Source: Sphagnum compactum
Taxonomy: Eukaryota; Bryophyta; Sphagnopsida; Sphagnales
DNA: 64,000 bases
NCBI GenBank assembly: GCA_965153455.1
Contig: OZ234504.1
Coordinates: forward strand, 8,370,001-8,434,000
Direction: 5' to 3'
The translations under genes and the position numbers were made by a program. Numbering within the stretch: position 1 is the stretch's first letter; each line of letters begins with the position of its first letter. Below the pieces are notes generated by a model. It had not been told where the DNA came from. It made no database searches and saw nothing but the letters and a program-made list of their open reading frames with translations. Below, piece by piece: positions 34,423 through 46,194 of the stretch.

Positions 34423-37066
34423 TTGGTGTGCATAATTTGATTTCCATTTTAGAATGGGACACACTTTGTATCTACCTATCATTCCTTCTAGGCACATCCC
34501 ATCTTTGTGCCTTTGTGCTTCTTTGTTTTCAATGTAGCAAAATGATGATAATGCATTTTACAGTTGTTTTAGGAGAATTAAACAAGACTATTTGATAGAG
34601 GTAAATTATGTGGGATGACAAAGGAATGAAGATGTTCACAAACAAGTGTAAACCTGCCAAGATATTTGCAAAGCACATTAAGTTGGAGGAGCAAGTGCAT
34701 TGACATCACTTTGACTGGTCAAAGTTCTCTTGGTTTCTTTCACATTTGTTGTTGAATTGATGGGTGAAAAATGCAACAAGATATTGTTATAATTCAACAT
34801 TTTGTTTTGATACCTAAAAGTTGTGCACAAATTGATGTGAGTGATTTATTTCTTCTGTATACATGTATCATTGTTGGAAAAAAATGTCAATATTGCTATA
34901 AGAACACCAAACATGTTTGTAATTTGTAGACATAATTTCATTTTGAAGAACAATTAGTCACATCCAACCCACATCCCATGAAAATGACAATAGCCACCTC
35001 GCATTCACATGCTTCAACATGAAATGTGGAAAATGCTAAAATAGCCTACCAATCATCCTTACCCATGTGACGGGTGCCACCTAGCCTAGACTTGGTACAA
35101 GTTGGAGAGGCCTATTAAATGACATTGAAAAAAACAAAAAAAATCCGTCCATACGCCCATACAAAAAAAGGTCCTACTACAAGGCGTATTGACAAAATGA
35201 AAATATGAAAAATGGGAAAATGAGCTTGAAGCTCCATCCACAACCCTTAAAATACTTGAAAAGAGAATGAATGAATCATTCACCTCTTTCATTCAAATCT
35301 AATAAATATTATCATCCACAAACTTTAAGCCAAATAATATTATGCCACTTGATCATTCATCAATGGAGAGGATGAACTCCTATATTATTTGACACCTTTA
35401 ATGTTTTTGTCTCACAGGAGATCAAGTTAATTAAGTTATATTTGTGCTTAACTCAAAATAATTAACTATATGAGTTCAAAGTAGACCCCAAGTGAAAGGA
35501 CTTCATGTGTAAGGGCCTTTAAGGTTTATTATTTATTTATCATATATACCTATCCCTCCACCCCAACATCATACCTAACATTATTTATAAATTCTATGTC
35601 TAAACAACAGTTTAGGCCTATTATTAATTTGGGAGTGTAAGGCCCATCTTGGAGCTTTTATAGTTATTTTATGTAAATGAGCACTCCTTAAACGCTTTAT
35701 AATGAAAAATTGAAAAGCACATAATGGAAGTTGAAGACCGCTTAATTAGCTTGTTGGATTGGAGGTGAGAAGATAAAAAGACTTTGAGTTTTGTTTTCTT
35801 CTGAAGAGAACAATAAAGGCAAACAACTTTTTTGTTATGAGACAATAATGGAGCAAAGCATTTAATTTTGAAAGAAGAGAATATTAGCAGTAGTACTGTT
35901 TGTATAAGATCTGGTACAATTTGCAATCAAACACTCTTCACTCAACAAGGAATAATGTTTCAAATGCCATGACATAAGATTCTGGTTTATAGCGTACCCA
36001 AAAGCTTGAGGGTGTAGATAAGTCCACAGATCACCAGAAACCTTGAATACACCATGCAACGTTTTCGCAAACAGGTGTTGTGGGCAATCCATGATGATGG
36101 AAAGGAACTAAGGCCAGGCACTGTAAGCCATAAAAGAGAACCTACATACAACAGGAGTGTCATACATAACAAAGGAGACTCTAAACAGAATACCTAAAGT
36201 TGAGCCCAAAAAGCATGGTTCGGTTTCTCAAACTTATATCTTGGCCTGCAATGGACAGTGGTTGCAATTGACAACTTCCAAGGCTGGATTGCATCAAACC
36301 ACCTACCATGGCTGCAATGGACAGTTAATCAACAAGCCCACTCATAGCATTAATGTCCACAATCACCATAATTGGCACACTTCCATCCAATGCATCCACT
36401 TGGCTGCAATTTCTCCAATCTTTCTCCAATCTAAAATATCAATGTGATTGCAAGAATACACCTCAGTTAAAAATAAAACCACCTACATGACTTAAATGCA
36501 GAAATGAATGAAACCAGAGAGAAATTTGAGACCTGGAAAAAATTGCATGAGACAAATATCCTTACACAGAGAGCTCCTCAACTAGTATATGAGGGTAAAG
36601 CAACAGCAAATGCATGGACTGTTGATAGTTTGTAACAATTTTTTGTGACTCTTCTTCCAATTGCAAACACTTTGAGGGCACTGTGTAGCAAAACACAACT
36701 TGACAACAGCTAAAAACTGGGATCACAAATATTCTGAAATTCTGAAATTGTTAGAACAGAGTACTAAAGTCCACATCCAGCAAGAGGAAAGTTCAACCTC
36801 CATCCCTTATTTCCTATTCATTAATCCACCACTTTGCAAAGTGGTCATAAAAGTGTGATCCTTGCCCCAGTTGTTGACCTTCCCTATCAATAAAGCATTT
36901 GTTTCCTTCTATTTGAGATCTTTGAATGTGAATCACAGTCAGTTACCTACCTTCAAGGCACTGCATGAACTGACTTTTCATCAAGGGTAGAAGCCTCTGG
37001 TATCTTTCCCTCAGCCAGATGGAGCTCCTTCAGATTAAGCATAGTCTTGTCATCAGAAAGATTCAC
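34423..37066. other. intergenic sequence downstream of the ribokinase gene
   Basis: AT-rich to about 36.0 kb, then ordinary sequence that probably includes the ribokinase 3' untranslated region. A CTGCAATGGACAG motif is repeated near 36245 and 36311. No gene is supported. Confidence 0.45.
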
Positions 37067-39864
37067 TTAATCCAGCACAATAGGGTGATCTGCCAATAGT
37101 TGCATCACTGCCTTTCTCTTGGGCATGCTTGGTATGGTACCCTTTGACCGAACACAGAGTGAAGCTGCTGCAGCTGTGACAACATAGCCACCATTGCAGA
37201 GTTAGAAAGTAAAAATACTCACAGGTATTCCAGACTACATTGATGCAGGATACTAATCAACTAACTTCAGCATCAACATCCAGATATCCTACTCTCTTCA
37301 AAAGATATTCACTGCCAAAAGCTTGGGGAAATAGCTGGATGCACAAAATAGATGACAAGATCCCACTGTCAATTTACTATATGTCTAGTTTATACTTCAG
37401 ATATCAGAACTGAAAGTAGGAGAAAGTAGAGTGGGTGAAACTGTCATACCTGCAAATCTGAGGGCTTCGACGGGGGATTGATGTTCAATTAGGGCAACAG
37501 CATAGGCTGCTGTGAACGTATCACCAGCACCAGTTGTATCAACCACCACTGGAGCTAGGATTGCAGCCTGCATAAGTGGAGGTCCATCTTCACGGACAAG
37601 CACTGAGCCATGTTCTCCCATTTTCACCAACACTTGCTTTACACCCTGGTATGCAATTCCCAACATGATGTTACTGGGTGAGAATCCCCTAGAGTAAGCA
37701 ATCCAAAACAACAAATCATCTCGTTGCAGTCCTCACAATCAAGCATGAACTGTTGCATCATTCAGAAGGAGATTCCGGAACAACTGTTCCTGCAGAATGC
37801 TTCAACACAAGGTTGATAGCTGTGTACCAGTTGTGACCAACACCTTTGTTGCCGATATTCTTCTGAGCAATACAAAGATTGTCCTTTTCCTAACAAAAAG
37901 AGATGGTGACACTATTGCATTAGCATGACAAAGAAAAACGAATGCAACTTCCATTTGTACTTGGGTGGTGCAGACCATCCCTCTGTCCTGACCACTTTTC
38001 TGTTCCATGTGAGTGCAGATAAAAGTGGGATTCAGCATGCAATATGAAAGGCCAAAATCTAACCATCTCTTGGATCTTTGAAGCTGCATCAATGACATCT
38101 TCCAGAGACTTTGTTGGCATCCCTGTCAAGCGTGCCAGTTCTGTCTCATTGGGGCTCAGCACAGTAACAAACTTGAGGAGTTCTTCTGGAATGGGGCCCT
38201 CAGCACCTCCTGCATCCATAATTACAGGGACTTTTGCTATCCTTGCAACCTGCATGAGAAATCCTGCCCGATCAGGAGAAATGGATTCAAAATTGGCAAT
38301 TAAATCACCATGAGAAGAAGAACCCACACAATTTATGTGGACTCAGCAACCCACCATGTATATCTGCAAATCTTTGAAACACAAAAATGGTATACGGGGA
38401 CCAATCACTTGTGGGACAAGCTATGTTCATGTCAGCATCACGTGCAGCAGACACTCCTGAGTACTTTTATGAACTTGAGTATGACAGCTATTTCTTGTCA
38501 ATATCAGCAGCACAATGCATGTTATGAGCCATCCACTCATAGACTATGCTCCTGAAGAAAACCACAGGTCATTTCACAGCGACAGAACTTGAAATTGGTG
38601 AGCTGCAATACAAAGGCTCTGATGTCTTTGATAGAGAGCAAATGGAACATTCAACACTGGACATGACCAATACTTCAGACTTTCCCAAACAATTGTTTAA
38701 AATAGAGACCAGCTATCTTAAGTCCAATAGCATGGTTCACAGTAGGTTATAGGGGGCTAGGGGGCTCTAAAACTTGCCATGGTATACAGAGATGGCAATG
38801 AAGCAGGAATTGCATTCTGCTGAAAAAACTGGCATCAATCAAAGTTTCTGGATTAGATTGGTGTGAATCTCCACCTTGGCAGCTTCCAGGTTCACAGTGT
38901 CTGGAACCTCGCGCTGAAGAAGCACAGCACCTGCTTGGTGAATCAACTGTTGCACATTTGCTGACAGTTGGCCAATGCCATCATCCAGCCTTGGCCATGA
39001 TGCATTTGCTCCTCCAACAATGATAATTGAGTTTCTCCCTCCTGGTTGCAGCATAACCAATGCATGACCAGTTGGACCCTTCACTACATTAAGATGCTCC
39101 AGATTGACTCCTGCAGATGCAAGTGCTTCTTTCACCAAGTTGGCATGTCCATCCTCACCAACCTGCATCCATTGTGTCAAGCCATTGGAGAAAGTCAAAA
39201 CAACTACGTTCTCTCAAATGCTTTACCTCTGTACTTGATGAATCTCAAGTGTGTGAACAAAGCAAATGGGGATAGGTCCAACCTGTTGAATCTAAAGACG
39301 TCAAACCCTAATTCAGCATGAGCAATAAACCCATGAACAGAGCTTGCAATCCTTCTCAAAAGAGAGTTGCAAGAAGCCAGATTCTCCAGTCCCCTCCCAA
39401 TCGTTTGGTATCTACATGCAAACTAGTCAAAGCTCTTTCACTGAATTCCATTGCATTCTGCAAAAAACTGATCCATATGCCGGATACACAGCCTCTCAAT
39501 AAGCAACTGAGACATGAGAGTACAGTATTCTGTTTTATCACGACCTGATATTCCGGCAGGTCCCCGTGGTGAACGTGCAATAGAGAAAACCCTGGCTTGA
39601 AATCTGCGAAAGCCATCTTCCTCATAAACTAAAGCGAAAGAATTGTCCATTTTTTCATGTACACCTTGCACATACCTGGCCAACAAAATAGGTTGGATAC
39701 GAGAGAAGAGCAGCACAGGCAGCCTGATTAGCACCCTTGCCACCAGGGAATGTCTGACCACTTCTTGCTGCGATCGTTTCGCCCTCGTGTGGTAATCTCT
39801 CCACCTCAACATAGATGTCTGCGTTGATCGATCCGATCACCACAAGAGGCGCACTGGTTGTCAT
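37067..39864 (-). CDS. ribokinase (PfkB family carbohydrate kinase)
   Basis: Phosphorylates D-ribose to ribose-5-phosphate with ATP, recycling ribose from nucleoside breakdown. Exons on the minus strand: 39864-39676, 39162-38875, 38249-38064, 37645-37450, 37173-37067. They total 966 nt (321 aa) and all junctions keep phase. PfkB signatures: GSINADIYVEVERLP near the N-terminus, GGKGANQAA at 41-49, LSPNETELARLTG in the middle, and the catalytic-anion-hole motif DTTGAGDTF with Asp263 as the predicted base. The C-terminus AAAASLCVRSKGTIPSMP is typical. The start is the first ATG after an in-frame TAA 15 bases upstream, so this model has no transit peptide, unlike the plastid-targeted Arabidopsis enzyme. 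An upstream leader exon cannot be excluded. Confidence 0.95.
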
Positions 39865-40471
39865 AGCCTCCTGAGGTTACAAGGTCTCTCAAAAAACTTT
39901 GTTTCTTATCGAATATAGAAGATCTCAGACCGAGAGATAGATGTAACAGTTCAAGGCAAGAGCAGTAAACGATGGACGACAAGAAAGACAAAGAAATAAG
40001 TTTTTTATGCGAAAAAACCAAGACAAGGTCTCACAACCACCAAAGCCAAATCAGGGCATGCGAAGCGAGCGCAATAATTGTGGATAGGAAGACTCTCCGC
40101 TGCTTGCGATAACTATCTAATTTCTTCTTCAGAAAAAGAAGACGCACAGTCCGGTCCAAAAGAGAGGAAGCACAATCCGCTCCTTACAAAAGAAAACTGT
40201 AAAACGCTATGTATGTGCCGAGGGCTCCTGATGTTGTACTGCTCCTTTTTCTCTGTCAAATTCTCTCCAACAGTTTAGTGCACGCAATCTCGGAGGAACA
40301 ACTCTGCGACGATGCAAAAGCCATTTGGTACCAATGCGTGTTTCCTGTGTCTCATGTGTGGGTGCACGGAGCCTATAGAATCTAATCCTCCTCCTCCGTC
40401 GACAACACTGGACAAGACTGCGCTGCTCTGTTCAACATGTATTTTCTATATCGTAATTGTTACTCAAGGAT

Positions 40472-40984
40472 ACATTCCGCCCTTCATCCTAATCTTCTGA
40501 GGGTCTACTCCGGACAGATGATTCCGCACTTCACCCTCGGTTTCTCAGGGTCAACTCCGGACGGATTCCGCACTTCACCCTCGGTTTCTCAGGGTCAACT
40601 CCGGACGGATTCCGCACTTCACCCTCGGTTTCTCAGGGTCAACTCCGGACGGATTCCGCACTTCACCCTAAGCTTCTCAGGGTCAACTCCAGACGGATTC
40701 CGCCCTTCACTCTAAGCTTCTCACTGGACAGATTCCACACTTCACCCTGAGATTCTTAGGGTTAACTGGGGACACGTTTCACACTTCGCTCCTCAGGATT
40801 AACTTCCCACAGATTCCGCCCCTCACCCCTGAGATTATCAGGGTCAACTCCCGACATATTCCGCCCTTCACCCGTGAGATTCTCAGGGTCAATTCCAAAT
40901 ACATTCCGGCCTTAACTCCTCATATTCGCAGGTTTCAACTCCCGACATATTCCGGCCTTCACCCTGAGCTTCTTAGGGTCAACT
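40472..40984. repeat. 44-bp minisatellite upstream of ribokinase
   Basis: About eleven units of the form GATTCCGCACTTCACCCT followed by CTCAGGGTCAACTCCGGAC. Copies at 40520, 40564, 40608, 40652 and 40696 are spaced exactly 44 bases apart and are nearly identical. Copies further out (to 40984) are increasingly diverged. The array lies 0.6-1.1 kb upstream of the ribokinase start codon. Confidence 0.9.
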
Positions 40985-41834
40985 ATGCTCTCTAAAATGC
41001 ATTGGGACTGGCATATAGAACAACATATTGAAGTCTAGCAAAGTAGTCAACAGAGTTCCTAGCTGACAATTTTGACAGAATCTCTCCCTAGTGCCGATTA
41101 TGTCATATAATAGTTGAGAGTTTGATGGGACCAAGTTTCTAAAGAATTGACAGAATGTCTCCCCAGTTGCCAATATTATGTCGAATAATAATCATCAGTA
41201 GACCAGGTTCCTAACAATGTGACCAGGGTTTTTTTTTTTCAATTTTGTGTTATAAAATTTTTGGGGAAAATTTCCAAAGACAATTAGCAAAATGAGTCAA
41301 ATTTACACTAGAAAAACAAAAAAAGTCCCAAATTGGTTGGGTTAAAAGTGATAAATTTTGTCAGAAAAGAAATTGCTGGATGTCACAGAATCTCTCCCAA
41401 GTGCTAATTACATCATATAATGATCACTTGTATGCTCGGTTAACTTGCTCTTTCAACAACTTTAGAGGTCGATTCCACCGTTTCTGTATATATCTTAAAA
41501 CACACAAAATATGTTGGTATGGGTTTTTTTTCACACACAAGCTCATGTCTTGAAGCAAATTATTTCATATTCGGTGGTTCCAAATGCTTTTCCAAATGCT
41601 TTTCCTAATACTTTTGGTCCATGTAAAACTTGGCTTTCACAAAGTATTCATATCCCGTAATGGCCATGAATATCTTTGCTCATTCCTTAATCTGCAACCA
41701 ATGCCCTTTTCCATGTTGTAAAGTGTACTACATTTACAAACGTTACTTCATGACAACTTTATGACTTCCGGAAAGAACAGCTAGAATTTTTCTGTTGTAT
41801 ATGGCTGCCGTCCTACCCTCGGTAAAGTTTATGC
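40985..41834. other. intergenic stretch, no gene seen
   Basis: AT-rich non-coding sequence between the minisatellite and the MITE, with several homopolymer T/A runs. Confidence 0.45.
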
Positions 41835-42220
41835 TTAGAGCATCTGCACGGGTGCTCAGTATGTGACTCTGGATAAAATAATTAAATGTCTACGTTTTTT
41901 GTTTTTTGTTTTTTTTTTTGGGCAACCCCACCCATAAAACTGTAACTCGAACTACATATATGTGGGGACTACTAATAGCAAACCACTTGGACCAACCATT
42001 ATGATCGACCAATCAGAAATACTGAGCTGCAGTTAGGTCCAATGTATTACACTCTTTTTCGGAGGTGCACAACTGTGTTGCGCCTTTTACCAGCCACTGC
42101 AAGCTACACGAATTTGCAGAAAAACCCCCAATTTCCTGAGCTAAACCGGCACATTTGACTTCTTCACATTAAATTTTACTGTGTGGAGTCACATACTGAG
42201 CACCTTTGGAGATGCTCTTA
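41835..42220. mobile_element. Tourist/PIF-Harbinger-type MITE with TTA target duplication
   Basis: The element runs from 41838 to 42217 (380 bp). Its 32-bp terminal inverted repeats (41838-41869 and 42186-42217) start with GAGCATCT, share GGTGCTCAGTATGTGACTC and differ at three positions. Both ends are flanked by TTA (41835-41837 and 42218-42220). A 3-bp TTA/TAA duplication is the hallmark of PIF/Harbinger elements. There is no transposase frame inside, so it is non-autonomous. Confidence 0.85.
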
Positions 42221-43167
42221 TGAGATGATGGCACCTTGTGTGCAAGGTTCCTTCAGAAAAAAATAAAAAATTGTTGAACCCTGTGTGTAAGGTTTCTTTT
42301 CTCAAATGAATCACCACCGGCAACTTATGAAAGCAAAATCACCAGGTAGATTTTTTTTTGCATTTTTTGGGGTGGACCGCATGTGTTATCAATATCAATA
42401 AATTAAAATTTGGGGTGCTAGTTAGGTTTTTTTTTAAAAGTAATAATTATCTGTTTGGTAGGTTTTCAAATAAACAGCTGAAAACTGCTAATTAACCTAT
42501 TGATTAGACATCAGTTACAGGGTTTTAAAATTAAAATTAAATTGTTTTTCCCCCTTTTTTTATTAGTGTTTAAAGACTGATATCTTACAAGCAGGGTCAT
42601 TAAGAGAATTTGGGTCCTGTGCAAGGCTCCCTCATTCGCAAAAACAGCCCCATTCGAGGTCCTTAACCTACCTGTAAACAACCGGTGGAATTTTCTTAAA
42701 ACATGTGTGGACATGCCTTACACTCGTCCAAACAGAGGAGGCACCTTTTACACATAAAGTGCCTCCGGTCCTTCTCAAGCAAAATCAGAGCCATTAAAAC
42801 TCTACCAGATCATCTTTTACACCAGATGAGGACCTCAAATGGGACAGTTCTGGGAATTGAGGTCCGACACTCACCAGCTCCCCACCTCGCTCTAGGCCCT
42901 CCTCATTCCAAGAACAGCCCTGTTCTCAGTCCTTATCCTACTACACATAAGCTGTTTTACAACCCACTAAAGACCCCTATGCTATTGGATTGAGCAGGAC
43001 CTGCTGGAATCTGCTGAACTCTGTCTGCCCTTTCCATTGTCCTTAAAAGCCCTTAGACAAGGACCTTACCATACATCAACAGCAAATTGGATCGACCCTG
43101 GGAGTTAGATAAACGCCCATTTGTAAGTTACGTATTTACCCAGGCCTGACATTACTGGAATACTTGG
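42221..43167. other. intergenic stretch, no gene seen
   Basis: Non-coding AT-rich sequence to about 42.6 kb, then more balanced composition leading into the GC-rich repeats upstream of the SEC14 gene. No recognisable coding segment. Confidence 0.45.
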
Positions 43168-43332
43168 TTGGTAGGTAAGTAGGCAGGTAGGTAGGTAAGC
43201 AGTCAAGTAGGTAGGTAGTCAAGTAGGCAGGCAGGTAGGTACGTAGACGGCCATGATGTGTGGTTCGGTTCCTCTGGACCGGGACCCGAGAAGCCCGCCC
43301 GTCGGTCGGTCGGTCGGTCGGTCGGTCGGCCG
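43168..43332. repeat. GGTA-rich and CGGT microsatellites upstream of the SEC14 gene
   Basis: 43168-43246 is an impure GGTA/AGTAGGC tetranucleotide tract, and 43301-43332 is a near-perfect CGGT array of about eight units. They lie about 1.1-1.25 kb before the SEC14 start codon, at the point where the sequence becomes GC-rich. Confidence 0.85.
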
Positions 43333-44421
43333 GTGAGTTAGTTACCGGCGTTCTATTACTAAGGGCTACCATGCCTGGTCACTTACCAGGCAACTTCCGA
43401 GCTTCGGTCCAAGGTCTGGGCATTGGCACGGACCGGGCGGAGGGGATGTGACGGGCGTGTCCCGTTCACGTCTTCCGAGGCTCCGCTCCTTGCGTTGTCG
43501 TTGGCCGCTGCGTTGCTGCTCGCGCGCGACCGATGCGTTTGTCTGCTGCTGCTGGTGGAGTGCGAGCCAGCGAAACCACGATATCCTCGTAGAACTCATA
43601 AAGAGCTTTCGTTTAATATCTTGTTTGCTCATACTGGAGATTTTTCAAGCGATCTGTTTTGTGGAGGTTTTCTGCGTGTGGTTCTTGGAGGAATTTCTTT
43701 CGAGGGTGGCATTGGCTATCGTACCACCACCCCAGGCGCCTCTTTCTGCTTTCTCGGGAGGTACTTGCCGGTTTTTTCTGGTCGTGTTTACATGTCACGC
43801 TTCCAGATTCGTGACATTGTTGTTGCATTTTCGATTGAAGAAAGCGAGTGGGTCATGCTGCATTATTGTTGGAGGCGGGAGGCCTTGATGTGAGAAAGCC
43901 TCTTGTGCTTTGCTTTTGCTTAATAAAAGCAGAGACGGAAGCGCAAGTTTTTGCTGTAAGGGGAGTTTTCGGTCGGAGAGGCGTCTCGGGATTTTAGTAG
44001 TGTTGTGGAAGGATGTGATGTTAGTGTTCGTGCTTCTATCGAGAGGAGACGGGATTGTGAAGGCTTGAAAACGGATTCCAAGAGTTTTTTCTGGGGACCT
44101 TCTTTTGGAGCAGAAGTGTTTGCGGCGTGTTTTTTTTTTCCCCTGTAAACGGGTGTCGATCTGTTCCACAGAACGCATCGCTGAGCAAATCTTCTTTTAG
44201 CATTATGCAACCCAGAATATTTTTGGAGGGATTGAGTTTCTGAAGGATCGATTGCAGTAAGAGTAAGATCCTGAAACTTGCATCTGTACTTGCCGCACAT
44301 CTTTTTCTTGTCGTTACATGTGACGACTGCCATTGTGCGTGCCATGCTTCATGATCTGTGCCACTGCACTTCTTCCCACAATCAATCACCGGGAACTTCG
44401 TCCACTAGGGAGGACGACATT

Positions 44422-46194
44422 ATGAGTAGTCTTCCAGGAGATCTGACGCAGTCTCAGCAAGACGCCCTGAACAAGCTTCGGGATGTTCTTACGGAACAGG
44501 GGCTATTGCGCAAGCGGGACGATGACCATTCATTGTTACGCTTTCTGCGTGCCCGAGGTTTCGATGTTGCCAAAGCGAAGGCCATGTTCGAGGCGATGCT
44601 CGAATGGCGCAAAGAAATCGGGGCAGACAACATCAAAGAGGCATGACCGATCCGATCCCCCAGTGTTTTATTGAGGAGCTTGCAATGGGCGTTTATCTGT
44701 AGCTGGTGAAGAGCAAGGGCTTGGCATTTTGTCATCTGCATGCTTGTGTCTCTCCTCAGTGATGTCTCATATCCAATGTCCCGATCATTCTTGTTTGGTG
44801 TGTTTTAGAGAGCAGGCACATGACCTAGCTAAAAAAGGAGTTAGTGTGCAATGTTGTTGTGCATTTACTGAACTTTTCAGGGATGGATGGCCATTCTGTT
44901 TGTGCAACAGACCTTTGATTTTCCAGAACAAAAAGCAACAAAGGACTTATATCCACACTTCCATCACAAAACAGACAAGATGGGCCGGCCTGTATATATC
45001 GAAAGACTAGGCCAGTTGCAGTTAGAGGAGCTTCTGAAAATCACAACAATGGATCGCATGCTTATGTACCATGTCAAAGAATGGGAGTTTCTGATTGATT
45101 GGAAGTTCCCCGCCTGCTCTAAGAAGTATGGCACTTACATTTCCCAGTCAATGACAATCCTTGATCTCAAAGGAGTGGTAAAGTGGCACTTCACCTACGA
45201 ACTTTGTGAATATTTTATGGCATTAGAGTGATGTCGTTGCTTCTGTTCCAATCTTGTCGGTTATGTGGGTTAGTGGTTTTCCTTTGCAGAGTGCAAGCTG
45301 CAAACAACATGTGAAAACTACTGTTCTCACAAGCTAGAGGTTTGCACAGGGTATTCTGCTGGGTGCATCTGGCCTCATATCATGATGGGTTCTGATAGAT
45401 ATGAAGTGCCTCACAGGCCTTTGATTTTGTGTAGGGAGTACTTGTGAGCATTTGTATGTAGTTTTGGCTGCCTTAGCATGAGATATTGCAGCATTGCCAT
45501 CTGATGTTTATTCTCTGGGTCTTGTTTGTATACATTTATCTGAACTGTTAGGAATTTATCATGGTGTCTGATGTCATATGCACACCCATTGGATGCTTCT
45601 TTTATTACTATTCATGCAGATTACAGACACAATTTTTTTTAAATGTGCACTTTTTTCTGGAAGGAATATGAGTCAAGTAATTTCTACATAGAGTTGTTTC
45701 TCTTCCTTTTACAATAACCAGTCATTTGTCACAATGTTGATAATATGCAGACATTCTGATTTTTTTCTGCTGTTTTGTTGCTGGTGACTTGTACATAATC
45801 CTAATCCAGTGGCCTTGATTATGTATTGCAGACAATGAAGCATATGAGTAAGCAAGTGAGACATTTTATCCAGAAAATTACAAAGGTCGATCAGGATTAC
45901 TACCCTGAGTACCTAGGGAGGATGTTCATTGTCAATGCTCCAACTGCATTCAAGGCATTCTGGGCAGCTATAAAGCCATGGCTTGACAAAAGGACTCACA
46001 AAAAGATTGAAGTTCATGGCAGTAACTTTTCATCCAAGTTGCTTGAGTTGGTGGATAGTGAGAATCTCCCTCAGTTTTTGGGAGGTTCATGTTGTTGCCT
46101 TGGAGGGTGTGAAAATTCAGATGCAGGCCCTTGGAATGAATTGACATACCAGCCACATCAGCTGCATGATGAGCACCTGAAGGTGCCTGCTTAG
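44422..46194 (+). CDS. SEC14-like phosphatidylinositol transfer protein (CRAL-TRIO)
   Basis: Lipid-binding protein expected to exchange phosphatidylinositol and phosphatidylcholine and to support phosphoinositide signalling at membranes. Exons 44422-44640, 44911-45177 and 45832-46194 total 849 nt (282 aa), and all junctions are phase 0. CRAL-TRIO N-terminal helices (about 10-70: LLRFLRARGFDVAKAKAMFE, LEWRKE) are followed by the SEC14 lobe (GRPVYIERLG, TTMDR, YHVKEWE, KFPACS, TILDLKGV, YYPEYLGRMFIVNAP, LPQFLGGSC). No GOLD or nodulin domain follows, so it is a short-type member. Intron 1 needs a GC donor (GAG|GCATGA), since an in-frame TGA follows six bases later. Acceptor 44911 matches the family; acceptor 44881 is also in frame and would add ten residues. 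An in-frame ATG at 44344 could give a 26-residue longer protein. Confidence 0.88.

Noticed and set aside
40437-40715. 92-residue open frame with repeated TPDGFR words
   Set aside because: It is a product of the 44-bp minisatellite, whose period is not a multiple of three.
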